Origin: [Enterobacter] lignolyticus SCF1
Lineage (GTDB): Bacteria; Pseudomonadota; Gammaproteobacteria; Enterobacterales; Enterobacteriaceae
Assembly (NCBI RefSeq): GCF_000164865.1
Contig: NC_014618.1
Location: forward strand, 62,001 to 126,000
DNA length: 64,000 bases
Direction of reading: 5' to 3'
Of this stretch, positions 6,880 to 15,923 are shown piece after piece (positions within the stretch are counted from its first letter, which is position 1; each line of letters begins with the position of its first letter). The position numbers and the translations under genes were made by a program. Below the pieces are notes generated by a model, which worked only from the letters and a program-made list of their open reading frames with translations, was not told the DNA's origin and searched no databases.

Positions 6880-7809
6880 TTAATTCTGGTGCAGCAGGTC
6901 CTGATAAATCTCGGTCAACACCCCTCCTTCTGCAAACTGCTTTTTAATCCACTGTGTGACCTGTCCTGTAGCGGTATGCTGCGCGGCGAGCATCATGAGT
7001 GAGTCCTGACGCGGATTATTTATCTGCCGGGTTACCAGCAGGCCGCTTTCTTTAGCGTCGCGCACCAGGTAATCGGGTAAAAAACCCACCCCCTCGCCCA
7101 GAATCTGGCAATAGCATTTGGTATTAAAATCAGGTACCAGAATGGCCTCCTGGCCGTGCAGCAGCCAACCGACCTTTTTATTGAGCGTGAGCGCGGTATC
7201 TTCCACCATGATATTGGGGTACAGGCGTAGCTGGCTCTCTGAAATGGGTTCCGGCATAAAAGCCAGCGGGTGAGTGGGAGCGATGGCGAATTCCCAGCGG
7301 ATCGCGCCAATTTCGGTATAGTCGATGCCGCCGCCGTCGGGCAGCGTGCCTGGCGCGCCGATGGCGATGTTGGCGTGGTTGTTAATTATCGATTCCCATA
7401 CGCCGTTGTAGACCTCAGTGGTGATGGTAATCAGGCAGGTGGGGAACTGTTTCTTCAGAATTTGTAGCAGCTTTGCGGTGTGGCGAGGGGTGTAAAGCAG
7501 CTGATTGATGCAGATGCGCAGCTTCACCTCAATCCCTTGCGAGATAGTGTCGACACCCCGTTTGATGGCGTGGAAGTCGTTAAGCAGGTCGGTCGCCTTG
7601 CGATAGAAATAGTGGCCTGATTCGGTGAGTTCAATACTGCGCGTGCTGCGCACAAACAGTACGACATCAAGGTAGGTTTCTATTCTTTTGATGGTGTAGC
7701 TGACGGCGGATGTTGTCAGATCCAGCTCTGCTGCCGCTTTGCTAAAGCTGGCGTAGCGAGCGGCGGTGACAAACGTCAGAAGATTTTCTTCCGTAAAAAT
7801 AGAGTTCAT
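6880..7809 (-). CDS. LysR-family regulator, AllS-like
   Basis: A 309-residue LysR regulator. The winged HTH occupies residues 1-65 (LLTFVTAARYASFSKAAAELDLTTSAVSYTIKRIE), and the LysR substrate-binding domain follows from about residue 95. The HTH and its FSKAA/SAVSYTIK pattern resemble AllS, activator of the E. coli allantoin genes, and related purine regulators. It diverges from the ankyrin-DUF2877-fdrA gene row, so it most likely controls that row in response to a nucleobase-derived ligand. The gap of 426 bases between them holds two good inverted repeats. On its own strand, the RiPP operon begins 137 bases downstream, so read-through is possible. Confidence 0.8.
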   Translation of the reverse strand: MNSIFTEENLLTFVTAARYASFSKAAAELDLTTSAVSYTIKRIETYLDVVLFVRSTRSIELTESGHYFYRKATDLLNDFHAIKRGVDTISQGIEVKLRICINQLLYTPRHTAKLLQILKKQFPTCLITITTEVYNGVWESIINNHANIAIGAPGTLPDGGGIDYTEIGAIRWEFAIAPTHPLAFMPEPISESQLRLYPNIMVEDTALTLNKKVGWLLHGQEAILVPDFNTKCYCQILGEGVGFLPDYLVRDAKESGLLVTRQINNPRQDSLMMLAAQHTATGQVTQWIKKQFAEGGVLTEIYQDLLHQN

Positions 7810-8235
7810 TACGCAAATCCTCTGTGCAGATAGTTAATAGCACGATCAACCTATGATAAGGCTCGACATGCCGCGCTGACGGCGCAATACCATATTGTTG
7901 AATGTATTTGAAATCCCGTTGTTCTGGGCTTTCGTTCTGAACCACATTTAACACCGCCATTACAACTCATTTGAAGAGCATCACACTTCTGAAAACTCGT
8001 TCTTACCGCTGCCCGTCAGGCTTCGTGAGACCCGGTGTTGTAAGTTCCAAAAACCCGGAAAGCGCGGTTTAGCGCATGTAAAATATTGCGCTAACGCACA
8101 TCTTACACACATTGTTGAAAATATTTCAATAATAGGGTCTTTAACGATGAATGATTCTTAAACGGATTTTAAACCGGGTTGAGTGTTGCTATTCTCAATT
8201 CATAGGGCATAACGAAGTACGGGAGTAATTATTAT
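7810..8235. promoter_or_regulatory. divergent control region with two inverted repeats
   Basis: No gene fits here. TTAGCGCA (8069-8076) and TGCGCTAA (8087-8094) form an 8-bp inverted repeat with a 10-base spacer. ATTGTTGAAA-ATA-TTTCAATAAT (8111-8133) is a second, one mismatch from perfect and containing TTGAAA-ATA-TTTCAA, the kind of T-N11-A dyad bound by LysR proteins. Both lie 100-170 bases before the ankyrin gene ATG at 8236, the usual place for LysR activation. Assignment to the neighbouring regulator is inference. Confidence 0.55.
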
Positions 8236-8841
8236 ATGTCTCAGAACGAACTTATTGCAGAGTTTCTAAATGCAGCAGTACAAGGCCAGCCAGACGTACT
8301 AAAAAGCTGTCTCGCCAGCGGCGTAGATATTAATGTTACTAATCGCCAGGGACGTACAGCAATTACCCTCGCCAGCCTACATAAGCAGTATGCGTGTGTT
8401 GAGTATCTTATTTCTGCCGGTGCGGATATTAATAAACAAGATGAAACCTGTTTCAACCCTTTTTTATTAAGCTGCCTGAATAACGATTTAACCTTACTGC
8501 GTCTGGTATTGCCCGCTAACCCCGATCTGAACTGTTTATCGCGATTTGGCGGCGTCGGTATTACGCCGGCAAGCGAAAAGGGGCATGTAGAAATTGTGCG
8601 TGAATTACTGACCCGCACAGAAATAAACGTTAACCACACCAATTTCGTCGGCTGGACGCCCTTGCTGGAGGCCATCGTACTTAACGACGGCGGCGTCAAA
8701 CAGCAGGAAATCGTCAGGCTGTTATTGGAGCACGGCGCGAATCCGCACATGACGGATAAGTACGGTAAAACGCCGCTGGCGCTGGCCCGTGAGAAGGGGT
8801 ACCACGAAATTGCTGAACTGCTGATCCAGTCAGGAGCCTGA
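8236..8841 (+). CDS. ankyrin-repeat protein heading the carbamoyl/nucleobase cluster
   Basis: A 201-residue protein with no signal peptide, made almost wholly of ankyrin repeats: about 5-37, 38-70 (GRTAITLASLHKQYACVEYLISAGADIN), 72-104 (degenerate), 105-140 (GITPASEKGHVEIVRELLT), 141-175 (GWTPLLEAIVLN, LLEHGANPH) and 176-201 (GKTPLALAREKGYHEIAELL). Ankyrin repeats bind other proteins. As first gene of the plus-strand row it may act as assembly factor or scaffold for the FdrA-type complex or as a regulator partner, but this is only positional inference. Codons are more AT-rich than the flanking backbone. Its strand partner in other frames is not coding. Confidence 0.8.
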   Translation: MSQNELIAEFLNAAVQGQPDVLKSCLASGVDINVTNRQGRTAITLASLHKQYACVEYLISAGADINKQDETCFNPFLLSCLNNDLTLLRLVLPANPDLNCLSRFGGVGITPASEKGHVEIVRELLTRTEINVNHTNFVGWTPLLEAIVLNDGGVKQQEIVRLLLEHGANPHMTDKYGKTPLALAREKGYHEIAELLIQSGA

Positions 8842-8940
8842 TAAACCCGGAGGCGTACTATCGCATCACGTGTTGAGCGGCAGTGCATCCTCGCGCTTAC
8901 GGCAGATGGGGCGGCTCTCCGCCCCGGATTACAGGCAGAA

Positions 8941-9780
8941 GTGGACGGTGAAGTTAGAGGTACCGTTGAGCAGGTTTTTTCCCGGGCAGTGAATCTGTTT
9001 ATTCCCGAACAGAATACACTTTATACCCTGCTTAGCCCTTCTTGCGATAATGCTCCAAATAGCTGTCGGATAGCGCTTGAACACTGCGACAAATTTTTTC
9101 GGCCCGGTGAACAGGTCATCTTTTACAAACGCGGTATTACGGTAGGTCACGACAAATTTATCGATTTTTCGCGCTGTAAGCCCTGGTTGCCCGACGCGCT
9201 CTGTTTTAAAGATTCGCGGTGCTGGCAAAGTATTGCTGATTTAATAAATGAAAGTATCAAAGACAGCGCTTCGTTATTTTATTATCAAGGACCGAATGCC
9301 TTTTACCAGGAAATAGCAAGACTACTGCAAGTATATCGCGGCGATCTCTTGCAGTCGTTGAAAATCGGGGATGATACGGCCATTACAACGGCGGGGATAA
9401 ATTTAATAGGGCTAGGTATTGGGCTTACCCCGACGGGTGATGATTATCTTACCGGACTTAGCGCTATTTTATTTATTCCCGATAGCCCGGGGCGACGGTA
9501 CCTCGACGTATTTATTGATATTCAGGAGTCAGGAAAAGAAAAAACCACGCTGTTGAGCGCAATAACGCTGCGAGAGGCTATTTCACAGCGCTATCGCGAG
9601 GTTATTCACCGGTTTATTTTCCAGATAAACCAGAATGATAGCCAGAATATTCAACAGGTTATTAACGAAATTAAACGAATCGGCTCAAGTTCAGGCTGCG
9701 ACATGCTGTACGGCATGGCGGACGCCCTTGCTTTGACCGCGTATTTTGGAGGAAAGAATGTCAACCAGGATTGTGATTAA
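8941..9780 (+). CDS. allH: DUF2877 subunit of FdrA-type carbamoyltransferase (AllH/YlbF-like)
   Basis: The DUF2877 signature GLGIGLTPTGDDYLTG is at about residues 158-173, followed by SGCDMLYGMADAL near the end. E. coli AllH (YlbF) works with AllF and AllG as oxamate carbamoyltransferase. The coordinates use a GTG at 8941 (279 residues), but the same frame stays open upstream to 8845 and the family has a longer N-terminus before the RAVNL motif. The only strong Shine-Dalgarno, GGAGG at 8849-8853, points to an ATC codon at 8860, so a non-AUG start is possible. The 3' end overlaps allF by 23 bases. Symbol by similarity; the substrate here may differ. Confidence 0.75.
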   Translation: MDGEVRGTVEQVFSRAVNLFIPEQNTLYTLLSPSCDNAPNSCRIALEHCDKFFRPGEQVIFYKRGITVGHDKFIDFSRCKPWLPDALCFKDSRCWQSIADLINESIKDSASLFYYQGPNAFYQEIARLLQVYRGDLLQSLKIGDDTAITTAGINLIGLGIGLTPTGDDYLTGLSAILFIPDSPGRRYLDVFIDIQESGKEKTTLLSAITLREAISQRYREVIHRFIFQINQNDSQNIQQVINEIKRIGSSSGCDMLYGMADALALTAYFGGKNVNQDCD

Positions 9781-11308
9781 AAAGAACACGTATTTTGACT
9801 CGGTTTCGCTGATGTCGGTGTCCACTAAAGCCAACCAGCTTGACGGTGTGGAGCAGGCGTTTGTCGCGATGGCGACAGAAATGAACAAAGGCGTGCTGAA
9901 AAACCTCGGGCTGATGACTGATGAGCTCGAGCAGGCTGCAAGCGGCGACCTGATGATCGTCATCAAAGGGGCCAGCGATGACGCGAATACCGCCACGCTT
10001 GAAGCTATTGAAGCGCTGTTTGTCCGTAAAGACAGTGCGGGCTCACGCCACGAATCCCGCTACGCGACGCTTTCCAGCGCCCATACCCATATTCCAGAAA
10101 GCAATCTGGCCGTGATTTCCGTCAACGGCGCGTTTGCCGCCCGCGAAGCGCGCCAGGCGCTGGAAAATGACCTCAACGTGATGCTGTTCTCCGATAACGT
10201 CTCCCTTGAGGATGAGCTGGCGCTCAAACAGCTCGCCCACCAAAAAGGGCTGCTAATGATGGGGCCAGATTGCGGTACCGCCATCATTAATGGCGCAGGG
10301 CTTTGCTTTGCTAACGAAGTGCGCCGCGGGTCCATTGGCATCATTGGCGCAAGCGGTACGGGCAGCCAGGAGCTGAGCGTTCGTATCCACGAGTTTGGCG
10401 GCGGTATTTCCCAGCTGATTGGAACCGGTGGACGCGACCTGAGCGAGAAAATCGGCGGCATCATGATGCTCGACGCACTTCAGATGCTGGAAGAGGACGC
10501 GCAAACAGAAGTGATTGCGCTGATTTCCAAACCGCCAGCTCCGGCGGTGGCTCGCAAAGTGCTGGAGCGCGCGAAGTCTTGTCGTAAACCGGTGGTGGTG
10601 TGCTTCCTTGGCCGCGGTGAACCGCAGGCCGATGAAGAAGGATTGCAGTTTGCTCGCGGTACCAAAGAAGCGGCGCTCAAAGCCGTCTTGCTGACCGGCG
10701 TGAAGAAGGAATCGCTGGATCTTCATCCGCTCAACTGGCCGCTTATCGAAGAAGTACGCGCACTCCTGAAGCCTGAACAGAAGTATATTCGTGCGCTGTT
10801 TTGCGGCGGCACCCTGTGCGACGAGGCCATGTTTGCTGCGCTGGAAAAATATCCGAACGTGTACAGCAATATCCAGCCAAATCAGGAATATCGCCTGAAA
10901 GACGTCAACGTCAGTATCGCCCACACCTTCCTTGATTTTGGCGATGACGATTTCACCAACGGCAAGCCTCACCCGATGATTGACCCAACCAACCGCATCA
11001 ACCGCCTGTTGCAAGAAGCGCGCGACCCGGAAGTGGGCGTGATTGTGATGGATTTCGTGCTGGGCTATGGCTCGCATGAAGACCCGGTGGGCGTGATGCT
11101 TGATGCCATCAAAGAAGCAAAAGCCATCGCGGCTCGCGATGGACGTCATCTGGTCATTCTGGGTTACGTGCTGGGTACAGACCTGGACACTCCTTCGCTC
11201 GGACAGCAGTGCCAGATGCTCACTGACGCAGGCGTTATTTGGGCCAGCAGTAGTACCAACACCGGTTTATTGGCACGTGAGTTTGTCTGCAAGGAGGAAG
11301 CGCAATGA
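9758..11308 (+). CDS. allF: FdrA family carbamoyltransferase subunit (AllF-like)
   Basis: A 516-residue FdrA protein, a relative of succinyl-CoA synthetase. The N-terminal domain (to about residue 180) ends in MMGPDCGTAI, and the central domain carries GSIGIIGASGTGSQELSVRI and GGISQLIGTGGRDLS, the phosphate/nucleotide-like loops of the fold. The start ATG at 9758 follows TTGGAGGAAAGA. In E. coli FdrA (AllF) is part of the complex that transfers the carbamoyl group of oxalurate to phosphate, giving oxamate and carbamoyl phosphate. It is coupled to allG by a 4-base ATGA overlap. Base composition is closer to the backbone than that of the flanking genes. Confidence 0.85.
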   Translation: MSTRIVIKKNTYFDSVSLMSVSTKANQLDGVEQAFVAMATEMNKGVLKNLGLMTDELEQAASGDLMIVIKGASDDANTATLEAIEALFVRKDSAGSRHESRYATLSSAHTHIPESNLAVISVNGAFAAREARQALENDLNVMLFSDNVSLEDELALKQLAHQKGLLMMGPDCGTAIINGAGLCFANEVRRGSIGIIGASGTGSQELSVRIHEFGGGISQLIGTGGRDLSEKIGGIMMLDALQMLEEDAQTEVIALISKPPAPAVARKVLERAKSCRKPVVVCFLGRGEPQADEEGLQFARGTKEAALKAVLLTGVKKESLDLHPLNWPLIEEVRALLKPEQKYIRALFCGGTLCDEAMFAALEKYPNVYSNIQPNQEYRLKDVNVSIAHTFLDFGDDDFTNGKPHPMIDPTNRINRLLQEARDPEVGVIVMDFVLGYGSHEDPVGVMLDAIKEAKAIAARDGRHLVILGYVLGTDLDTPSLGQQCQMLTDAGVIWASSSTNTGLLAREFVCKEEAQ

Positions 11309-12717
11309 GTCTGTTCACCCAGCCGCTGAATGTCATTAACGTCGGTCTCGCGATGTTCAGCGATGATTTGAAAAAGCAGCATGTCCCGGTCACGCAGCTC
11401 GACTGGACGCCACCGGGCCTTGGCAATATGGCCGTGGTGAAATGTCTCGACAACATTGCCGCGCCGGAAGTGGCGGAGAAAGTCGCGGCGGCCAACAAGC
11501 TCGCGCTGGAGCGTATTCTCCAGTCCCATCCCGTGCTGATCGGCTATGACCAGGCGATCAACGTCGTTCCGGGCATGACGCGTAACACGATTCTGCATGC
11601 CGGACCGCCTGTGACCTGGGAAAAAATGTGCGGTGCGATGAAAGGCGCCGTTACCGGCGCGCTGGTATTTGAAGGGCTGGCCGCGACGCTGGAAGAGGCC
11701 GCTGAGCTGGCCGCATCCGGCGAGATTATCTTCTCACCTTGCCACGAACACGACTGCGTCGGCTCGATGGCGGGCGTGACGTCTGCCTCCATGTTCATGC
11801 ACATCGTCGAGAACAAAACCTACGGTAATCGCGCTTACACCAATCTGAGCGAGCAGATGGCGAAGATCCTGCGCATGGGCGCCAATGACCAGAGCGTCAT
11901 TGACCGTCTGATCTGGATGCGCGACGTGCTGGGCCCAATGCTGCGCGATGCCATGAAGCTGGCGGGCGAAATTGATTTGCGCCTGATGCTTGCCCAGGCA
12001 TTGCACATGGGCGACGAATGCCACAACCGTAACAACGCGGGCACCACGCTGCTTATCCAGGCGCTGACGCCGTGGATTATCCAGACGGGCTATAGCGTTG
12101 CGCAGCAAAAAGAGGTGTTCGATTTTGTCGCCAGCAGCGACTACTTCTCCGGTCCGACATGGATGGCAATGTGTAAAGCCGCCATGGACGCTGCGCACGG
12201 TATTGAATACAGCACGGTCGTCACGACGATGGCGCGTAACGGCGTGGAGTTTGGTCTGCGCGTGAGCGGCTTGCCAGGCCACTGGTTCACCGGTCCGGCT
12301 CAGCAGGTGATTGGCCCGATGTTTGCTGGCTATAAGCCGGAAGACTCCGGGCTGGATATCGGCGATAGCGCGATAACAGAAACCTACGGCATCGGTGGTT
12401 TCGCCATGGCGACGGCGCCGGCGATTGTCGCGTTGGTGGGCGGTACGGTAGACGAAGCCGTCGATTTTTCCCGCAAGATGCGCGAGATAACGCTAGGCGA
12501 AAACCCCAACGTCACCATCCCATTGCTGTCGTTTATGGGCATTCCTTCGGCGATTGATATTACCCGCGTGGGTGACACTGGCATTCTGCCGGTAATCAAC
12601 ACGGCCATTGCACACAAAGACGCGGGTATCGGCATGATTGGCGCGGGCATTGTCCATCCGCCATTTGAATGCTTTGAGAAGGCTCTGCTCTCGTTTAGCC
12701 AACGCTATTGCGACTGA
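11305..12717 (+). CDS. allG: DUF1116 subunit of FdrA-type carbamoyltransferase (AllG/YlbE-like)
   Basis: A 470-residue DUF1116 protein, normal length for the family. Conserved patches include VVPGMTRNTILHAGPP, FSPCHEHDCVGSMAGVTSASM, GDECHNRNNAGT and IGAGIVHPPFECF near the C-terminus. It is the presumed catalytic or substrate subunit beside FdrA; E. coli AllG (YlbE) belongs to the oxamate carbamoyltransferase complex. The start ATG overlaps the allF stop (ATGA), a sign of stoichiometric co-translation. A 71-base gap with a small GC-rich hairpin separates it from the carbamate kinase. Confidence 0.85.
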   Translation: MSLFTQPLNVINVGLAMFSDDLKKQHVPVTQLDWTPPGLGNMAVVKCLDNIAAPEVAEKVAAANKLALERILQSHPVLIGYDQAINVVPGMTRNTILHAGPPVTWEKMCGAMKGAVTGALVFEGLAATLEEAAELAASGEIIFSPCHEHDCVGSMAGVTSASMFMHIVENKTYGNRAYTNLSEQMAKILRMGANDQSVIDRLIWMRDVLGPMLRDAMKLAGEIDLRLMLAQALHMGDECHNRNNAGTTLLIQALTPWIIQTGYSVAQQKEVFDFVASSDYFSGPTWMAMCKAAMDAAHGIEYSTVVTTMARNGVEFGLRVSGLPGHWFTGPAQQVIGPMFAGYKPEDSGLDIGDSAITETYGIGGFAMATAPAIVALVGGTVDEAVDFSRKMREITLGENPNVTIPLLSFMGIPSAIDITRVGDTGILPVINTAIAHKDAGIGMIGAGIVHPPFECFEKALLSFSQRYCD

Positions 12718-12788
12718 TCGTTAACACCATCCGCATTCCCCCCTTCCTGCCAGGAACGGGGGAGTGCAGGGAAGGCAGGGGAAAGAAA

Positions 12789-13739
12789 ATGAAACAACTC
12801 GTGGTAGTGGCTATTGGCGGCAATAGCATCATCAAAGATAACGGCAGCCAGTCGGTCATGCATCAAGAGACCGCCGTGAAAGAAGTGGCAAAGTCGGTGC
12901 TGGCTATGCTCAGTTCGGATTTTGACATTGTGCTCACTCACGGAAATGGTCCTCAGGTGGGGCTGGATTTACGCCGTGCGGAGATTGCTCATGAGCAGGA
13001 AGGCCTGCCGCTAACCCCCCTCGCTAACTGCGTGGCGGACACACAGGGCGGCATCGGTTATCTGATCCAGCAGGCGCTCAATAATTGCCTGAGCCGCAGC
13101 GGGGAGAAAACGGCGGTAACGGTCATCACCCAGGTGGAGGTGGATAAAAACGATCCAAACTTCATTCACCCGGCGAAGCCCATTGGCGCGTTTTTTAGCG
13201 CCACGCAGTGTGAGGAGCTCAAAGCCGCCCACCCTGACTGGCATTTTGTTGAGGATTCCGGGCGTGGCTATCGTCGAGTGGTCGCCTCGCCAGAGCCAAA
13301 GCGCATCGTTGAAGCTGAGGCCATTCGGGCGTTGATCAACCAGGGATTCGTGGTCATCGGGGCAGGTGGAGGCGGGATTCCAGTTATCCGCACCGCAAGT
13401 GGCGATTATCAGAGCGTTGATGCTGTCATTGACAAAGATCTTTCCACCGCGCTTCTCGCCCGTGAAATCAGTGCAGACATTCTCGTCATCACGACGGGTG
13501 TAGAGAAGGTGTGCATTCATTTCGGTAAACCAGAGCAGCGCGCGCTGGGTGAAGTCACCGTTGAAGAAATGGCTCGCTACAGCGAAGAAGGGCATTTCCC
13601 GCCGGGAAGTATGCTGCCAAAAATCACCGCCAGTCTCGCGTTTCTACGGCAGGGCGGCAAGCGGGTCATTATTACCACGCCTGAAAAACTGCCCGAAGCC
13701 CTGCGTGGAGAAACCGGGACTCACATCGTTAGCATTTAA
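12789..13739 (+). CDS. allK: carbamate kinase (AllK/ArcC-like)
   Basis: A 316-residue amino-acid-kinase-fold enzyme. VVVAIGGNSI at the N-terminus, LTHGNGPQVGL, QGGIGYLIQQAL, AGGGGIPVI, VIDKDLSTALLA and FPPGSMLPKI are all carbamate kinase signatures. It uses carbamoyl phosphate and ADP to make ATP, CO2 and ammonia, so it completes substrate-level phosphorylation after AllFGH. The ATG at 12789 was preferred over an upstream in-frame ATG at 12708 because the extra 27 residues do not belong to the family fold. Orthologue of E. coli YbcF (AllK) by context; by sequence alone it could equally be named arcC. Confidence 0.85.
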   Translation: MKQLVVVAIGGNSIIKDNGSQSVMHQETAVKEVAKSVLAMLSSDFDIVLTHGNGPQVGLDLRRAEIAHEQEGLPLTPLANCVADTQGGIGYLIQQALNNCLSRSGEKTAVTVITQVEVDKNDPNFIHPAKPIGAFFSATQCEELKAAHPDWHFVEDSGRGYRRVVASPEPKRIVEAEAIRALINQGFVVIGAGGGGIPVIRTASGDYQSVDAVIDKDLSTALLAREISADILVITTGVEKVCIHFGKPEQRALGEVTVEEMARYSEEGHFPPGSMLPKITASLAFLRQGGKRVIITTPEKLPEALRGETGTHIVSI

Positions 13740-13754
13740 GTGCGGGAGTAGTTT

Positions 13755-15374
13755 ATGAACAGCTCAGGAAAAAGTGACCGTGAATATTTGAATGACGGCG
13801 ATAATGCAATGGTGGCCAACTCCTCTTGTCAGACACAACGTATTTCTTTATGGAAAAAAGGGGATTTCGCGGCATCTTTTGGTTTATTTATTAACGTTCT
13901 GACAGACTTCCTTGTGATGATCTCACTGCTCATTTATGTCGTGGGTATGCCACAGGATTTTGTTTATAAACAAATTGTGCCCGGGTTTGGCAGCGCGGTG
14001 CTGTTGTCAGGCCTCATTTTCGCCTATTTTGCCTATAAATTAGCGGTTAAAACAGGCAGAAGTGATGTTACCGCACTTCCGTCCGGTTCCAGCTCCCCGG
14101 GTATTTTTCTAATCATTTTTATGATTATGTTACCTCTGTACCATCAAACAAAGGATGCTGCATTCACAACAACGGTTGGGGTGATTTGGTGTTTATTTGA
14201 AGCTTCAATGCTTTTTGTCGGCGCCTTCTTTGGTGATATTGTCAGAAGGTTTGTACCAAGAACAGTATTGTTGGCAGCATTAGCAGGACTGTCATTTGTC
14301 TTTTTGGGTATGAACCCGATGCTGCAATCTTTTGAGAAACCGGTTGTCGCATTTGTTGCAATTATTATCATCTTCATGAACTGGTTAAGTAAGCATCCGA
14401 TAATGAAGAAGATACCGACGGGGTTATTGCTGATAATAATTGGCACTATCATTGCCTGGGTTATGGGATATCAAGATCCTGCGGCGGTTGCTAAATCGTT
14501 GAAGTCATTTGGCTTTAATCCGCCAACGCTACATTTGCATGGTCTTTTCGATCATATTGATGCAGCCTTCCCGTATTTATTAGCCGCGGTGCCTTTGGGA
14601 TTATCAAACTATATTTTTAATCTGGAAAACGTTGAAGCTGCGGCAGTGTGCGGCGATGAATATAAAACCAGAGACGTAATGCTGACCAACGGTATCTGTT
14701 CTGCGGTAGGCGCATTTTGCGGCAACCCGTTCCCCGTAACGGTGTATGTGGGACATGCGGGCTGGAAAGAGGTCGGCGCAGGGATTGGGTATTCTATTGC
14801 CAGTTCTACAGCCATATTCTTATTATCCATTTTCAGTCTGATGGGACTGGTGCTCGCAGTGGTGCCTATTGAAGCCATTGTTCCGATGCTCGTGTTTATT
14901 GCGATTGTTACAGGGTTTCAGGCGGTTAAAGAAGCGCCAAAATTTGAAGTGCCAGCAATTTTTGTCTGTTTTTTCCCCTGGGTTGCCAACTGGGCTACGG
15001 TCCAGGTTAACAATGCCCTGTCGGCTGCCGGTATTTCGGTTGGAAATGATGCCGGCCAGGTATCCTCTGCAGCGCTACACAACGCTGGCCTGTTCTACGA
15101 TGGTTTGGTTGCGTTAGGTAATGGGGCGCCGATCACGAGCATTATCTGGGGTTGCATCCTTATCTTTACTATCCGTAATACGCCTGTAGGTGGAATAGCT
15201 GCGGCTATCTTAGCCTCTGCATTGACTTTTGCCGGTGTCATTCATACAAGTACCGTTGGGTGGGCTCAGACAACTGCCATGCCTTTCGTTTTTGGATATT
15301 TGCTTATTGTCGCATTCCTGGCAATGAAGCTATATATCAATAAGAGAGATAATATTGCTCCTGTTACCGAATAA
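13755..15374 (+). CDS. NCS2/AzgA-like nucleobase permease
   Basis: A 539-residue membrane protein with roughly 12-14 hydrophobic segments. A 33-residue hydrophilic N-terminus precedes WKKGDFAASFGLFINVLTDF. ALPSGSSSPGIFLI, AAVPLGLSNYIFNLENVEAA and GAFCGNPFPVTVYVGHAGWK correspond to the conserved NCS2 regions around helices 3, 8 and 10, where purines bind. Its substrate is therefore probably a purine or related base taken up by proton symport, but the closest type (hypoxanthine, guanine, xanthine or other) cannot be fixed. It follows the carbamate kinase by 15 bases and is likely in the same transcript. Codons are AT-rich. Confidence 0.75.
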   Translation: MNSSGKSDREYLNDGDNAMVANSSCQTQRISLWKKGDFAASFGLFINVLTDFLVMISLLIYVVGMPQDFVYKQIVPGFGSAVLLSGLIFAYFAYKLAVKTGRSDVTALPSGSSSPGIFLIIFMIMLPLYHQTKDAAFTTTVGVIWCLFEASMLFVGAFFGDIVRRFVPRTVLLAALAGLSFVFLGMNPMLQSFEKPVVAFVAIIIIFMNWLSKHPIMKKIPTGLLLIIIGTIIAWVMGYQDPAAVAKSLKSFGFNPPTLHLHGLFDHIDAAFPYLLAAVPLGLSNYIFNLENVEAAAVCGDEYKTRDVMLTNGICSAVGAFCGNPFPVTVYVGHAGWKEVGAGIGYSIASSTAIFLLSIFSLMGLVLAVVPIEAIVPMLVFIAIVTGFQAVKEAPKFEVPAIFVCFFPWVANWATVQVNNALSAAGISVGNDAGQVSSAALHNAGLFYDGLVALGNGAPITSIIWGCILIFTIRNTPVGGIAAAILASALTFAGVIHTSTVGWAQTTAMPFVFGYLLIVAFLAMKLYINKRDNIAPVTE

Positions 15375-15419
15375 AATGTAGATAGCTTGTATTCATTGTT
15401 TTATAGAGGGAAATTAGCC

Positions 15420-15875
15420 ATGGATTATATGAAGTTAGCCGTTGATGCAACTATCCACGGAATGGAAAATAATATTGGTGGGCCATTTGGCGCGACCATT
15501 GTAAGAAATGGCGAAGTGGTTGTTGCGATAAGCAACACGATGACCAGAGATACTGACCCTTCAGCACATGCTGAACTCGTGGCGATTCGCGAAGCGTGTA
15601 AAAAACGAGGAACGTTTGATCTGTCCGACTGTGAGATTTATGCAACTTGTGAACCATGCCCGATGTGTGTTGCGGTAATTATTTGGACGGGTATTAAGAA
15701 AGTATACTATTGCAGTACGCATCATGATGCGCATACCCATGGATTTTCTGATCAACACCTTCGTGATTATTTTTCAGGTAAAGATACGAGCTGCCTGGAC
15801 ATGATTAATGTTGCGAAAAGAGAAGACTGCGATCGCCTGTTCAGCTATTTTCATGAGATCCAGTCTGGAAAGTGA
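15420..15875 (+). CDS. guanine deaminase-like (CDA-fold) enzyme
   Basis: A 151-residue zinc deaminase of the cytidine deaminase fold. GGPFGATIV, then HAELVAIREAC (zinc His and catalytic Glu) and CEPCPMC (two zinc Cys) are intact. The layout, including YYCSTHHDAHTHGFSD and the length, matches Bacillus GuaD-type guanine deaminase more than cytosine deaminase or TadA. It would convert guanine to xanthine and ammonia, or act on another aminated base. The ATG at 15420 was chosen for AGAGGGAAA upstream; an earlier frame start at 15387 has no ribosome site. Placed between two nucleobase permeases. Strongly AT-rich compared with the backbone. Confidence 0.75.
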   Translation: MDYMKLAVDATIHGMENNIGGPFGATIVRNGEVVVAISNTMTRDTDPSAHAELVAIREACKKRGTFDLSDCEIYATCEPCPMCVAVIIWTGIKKVYYCSTHHDAHTHGFSDQHLRDYFSGKDTSCLDMINVAKREDCDRLFSYFHEIQSGK

Positions 15876-15923
15876 TTTTTAAATCGATTAACTAAGGTTA
15901 ATGTTCAGTAAATTGATGTTCAT

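Noticed and set aside
8241..8888. Minus-strand frame opposite the ankyrin gene
   Set aside because: The plus strand has regular ankyrin repeats; the opposite frame has none of the features of a real protein.
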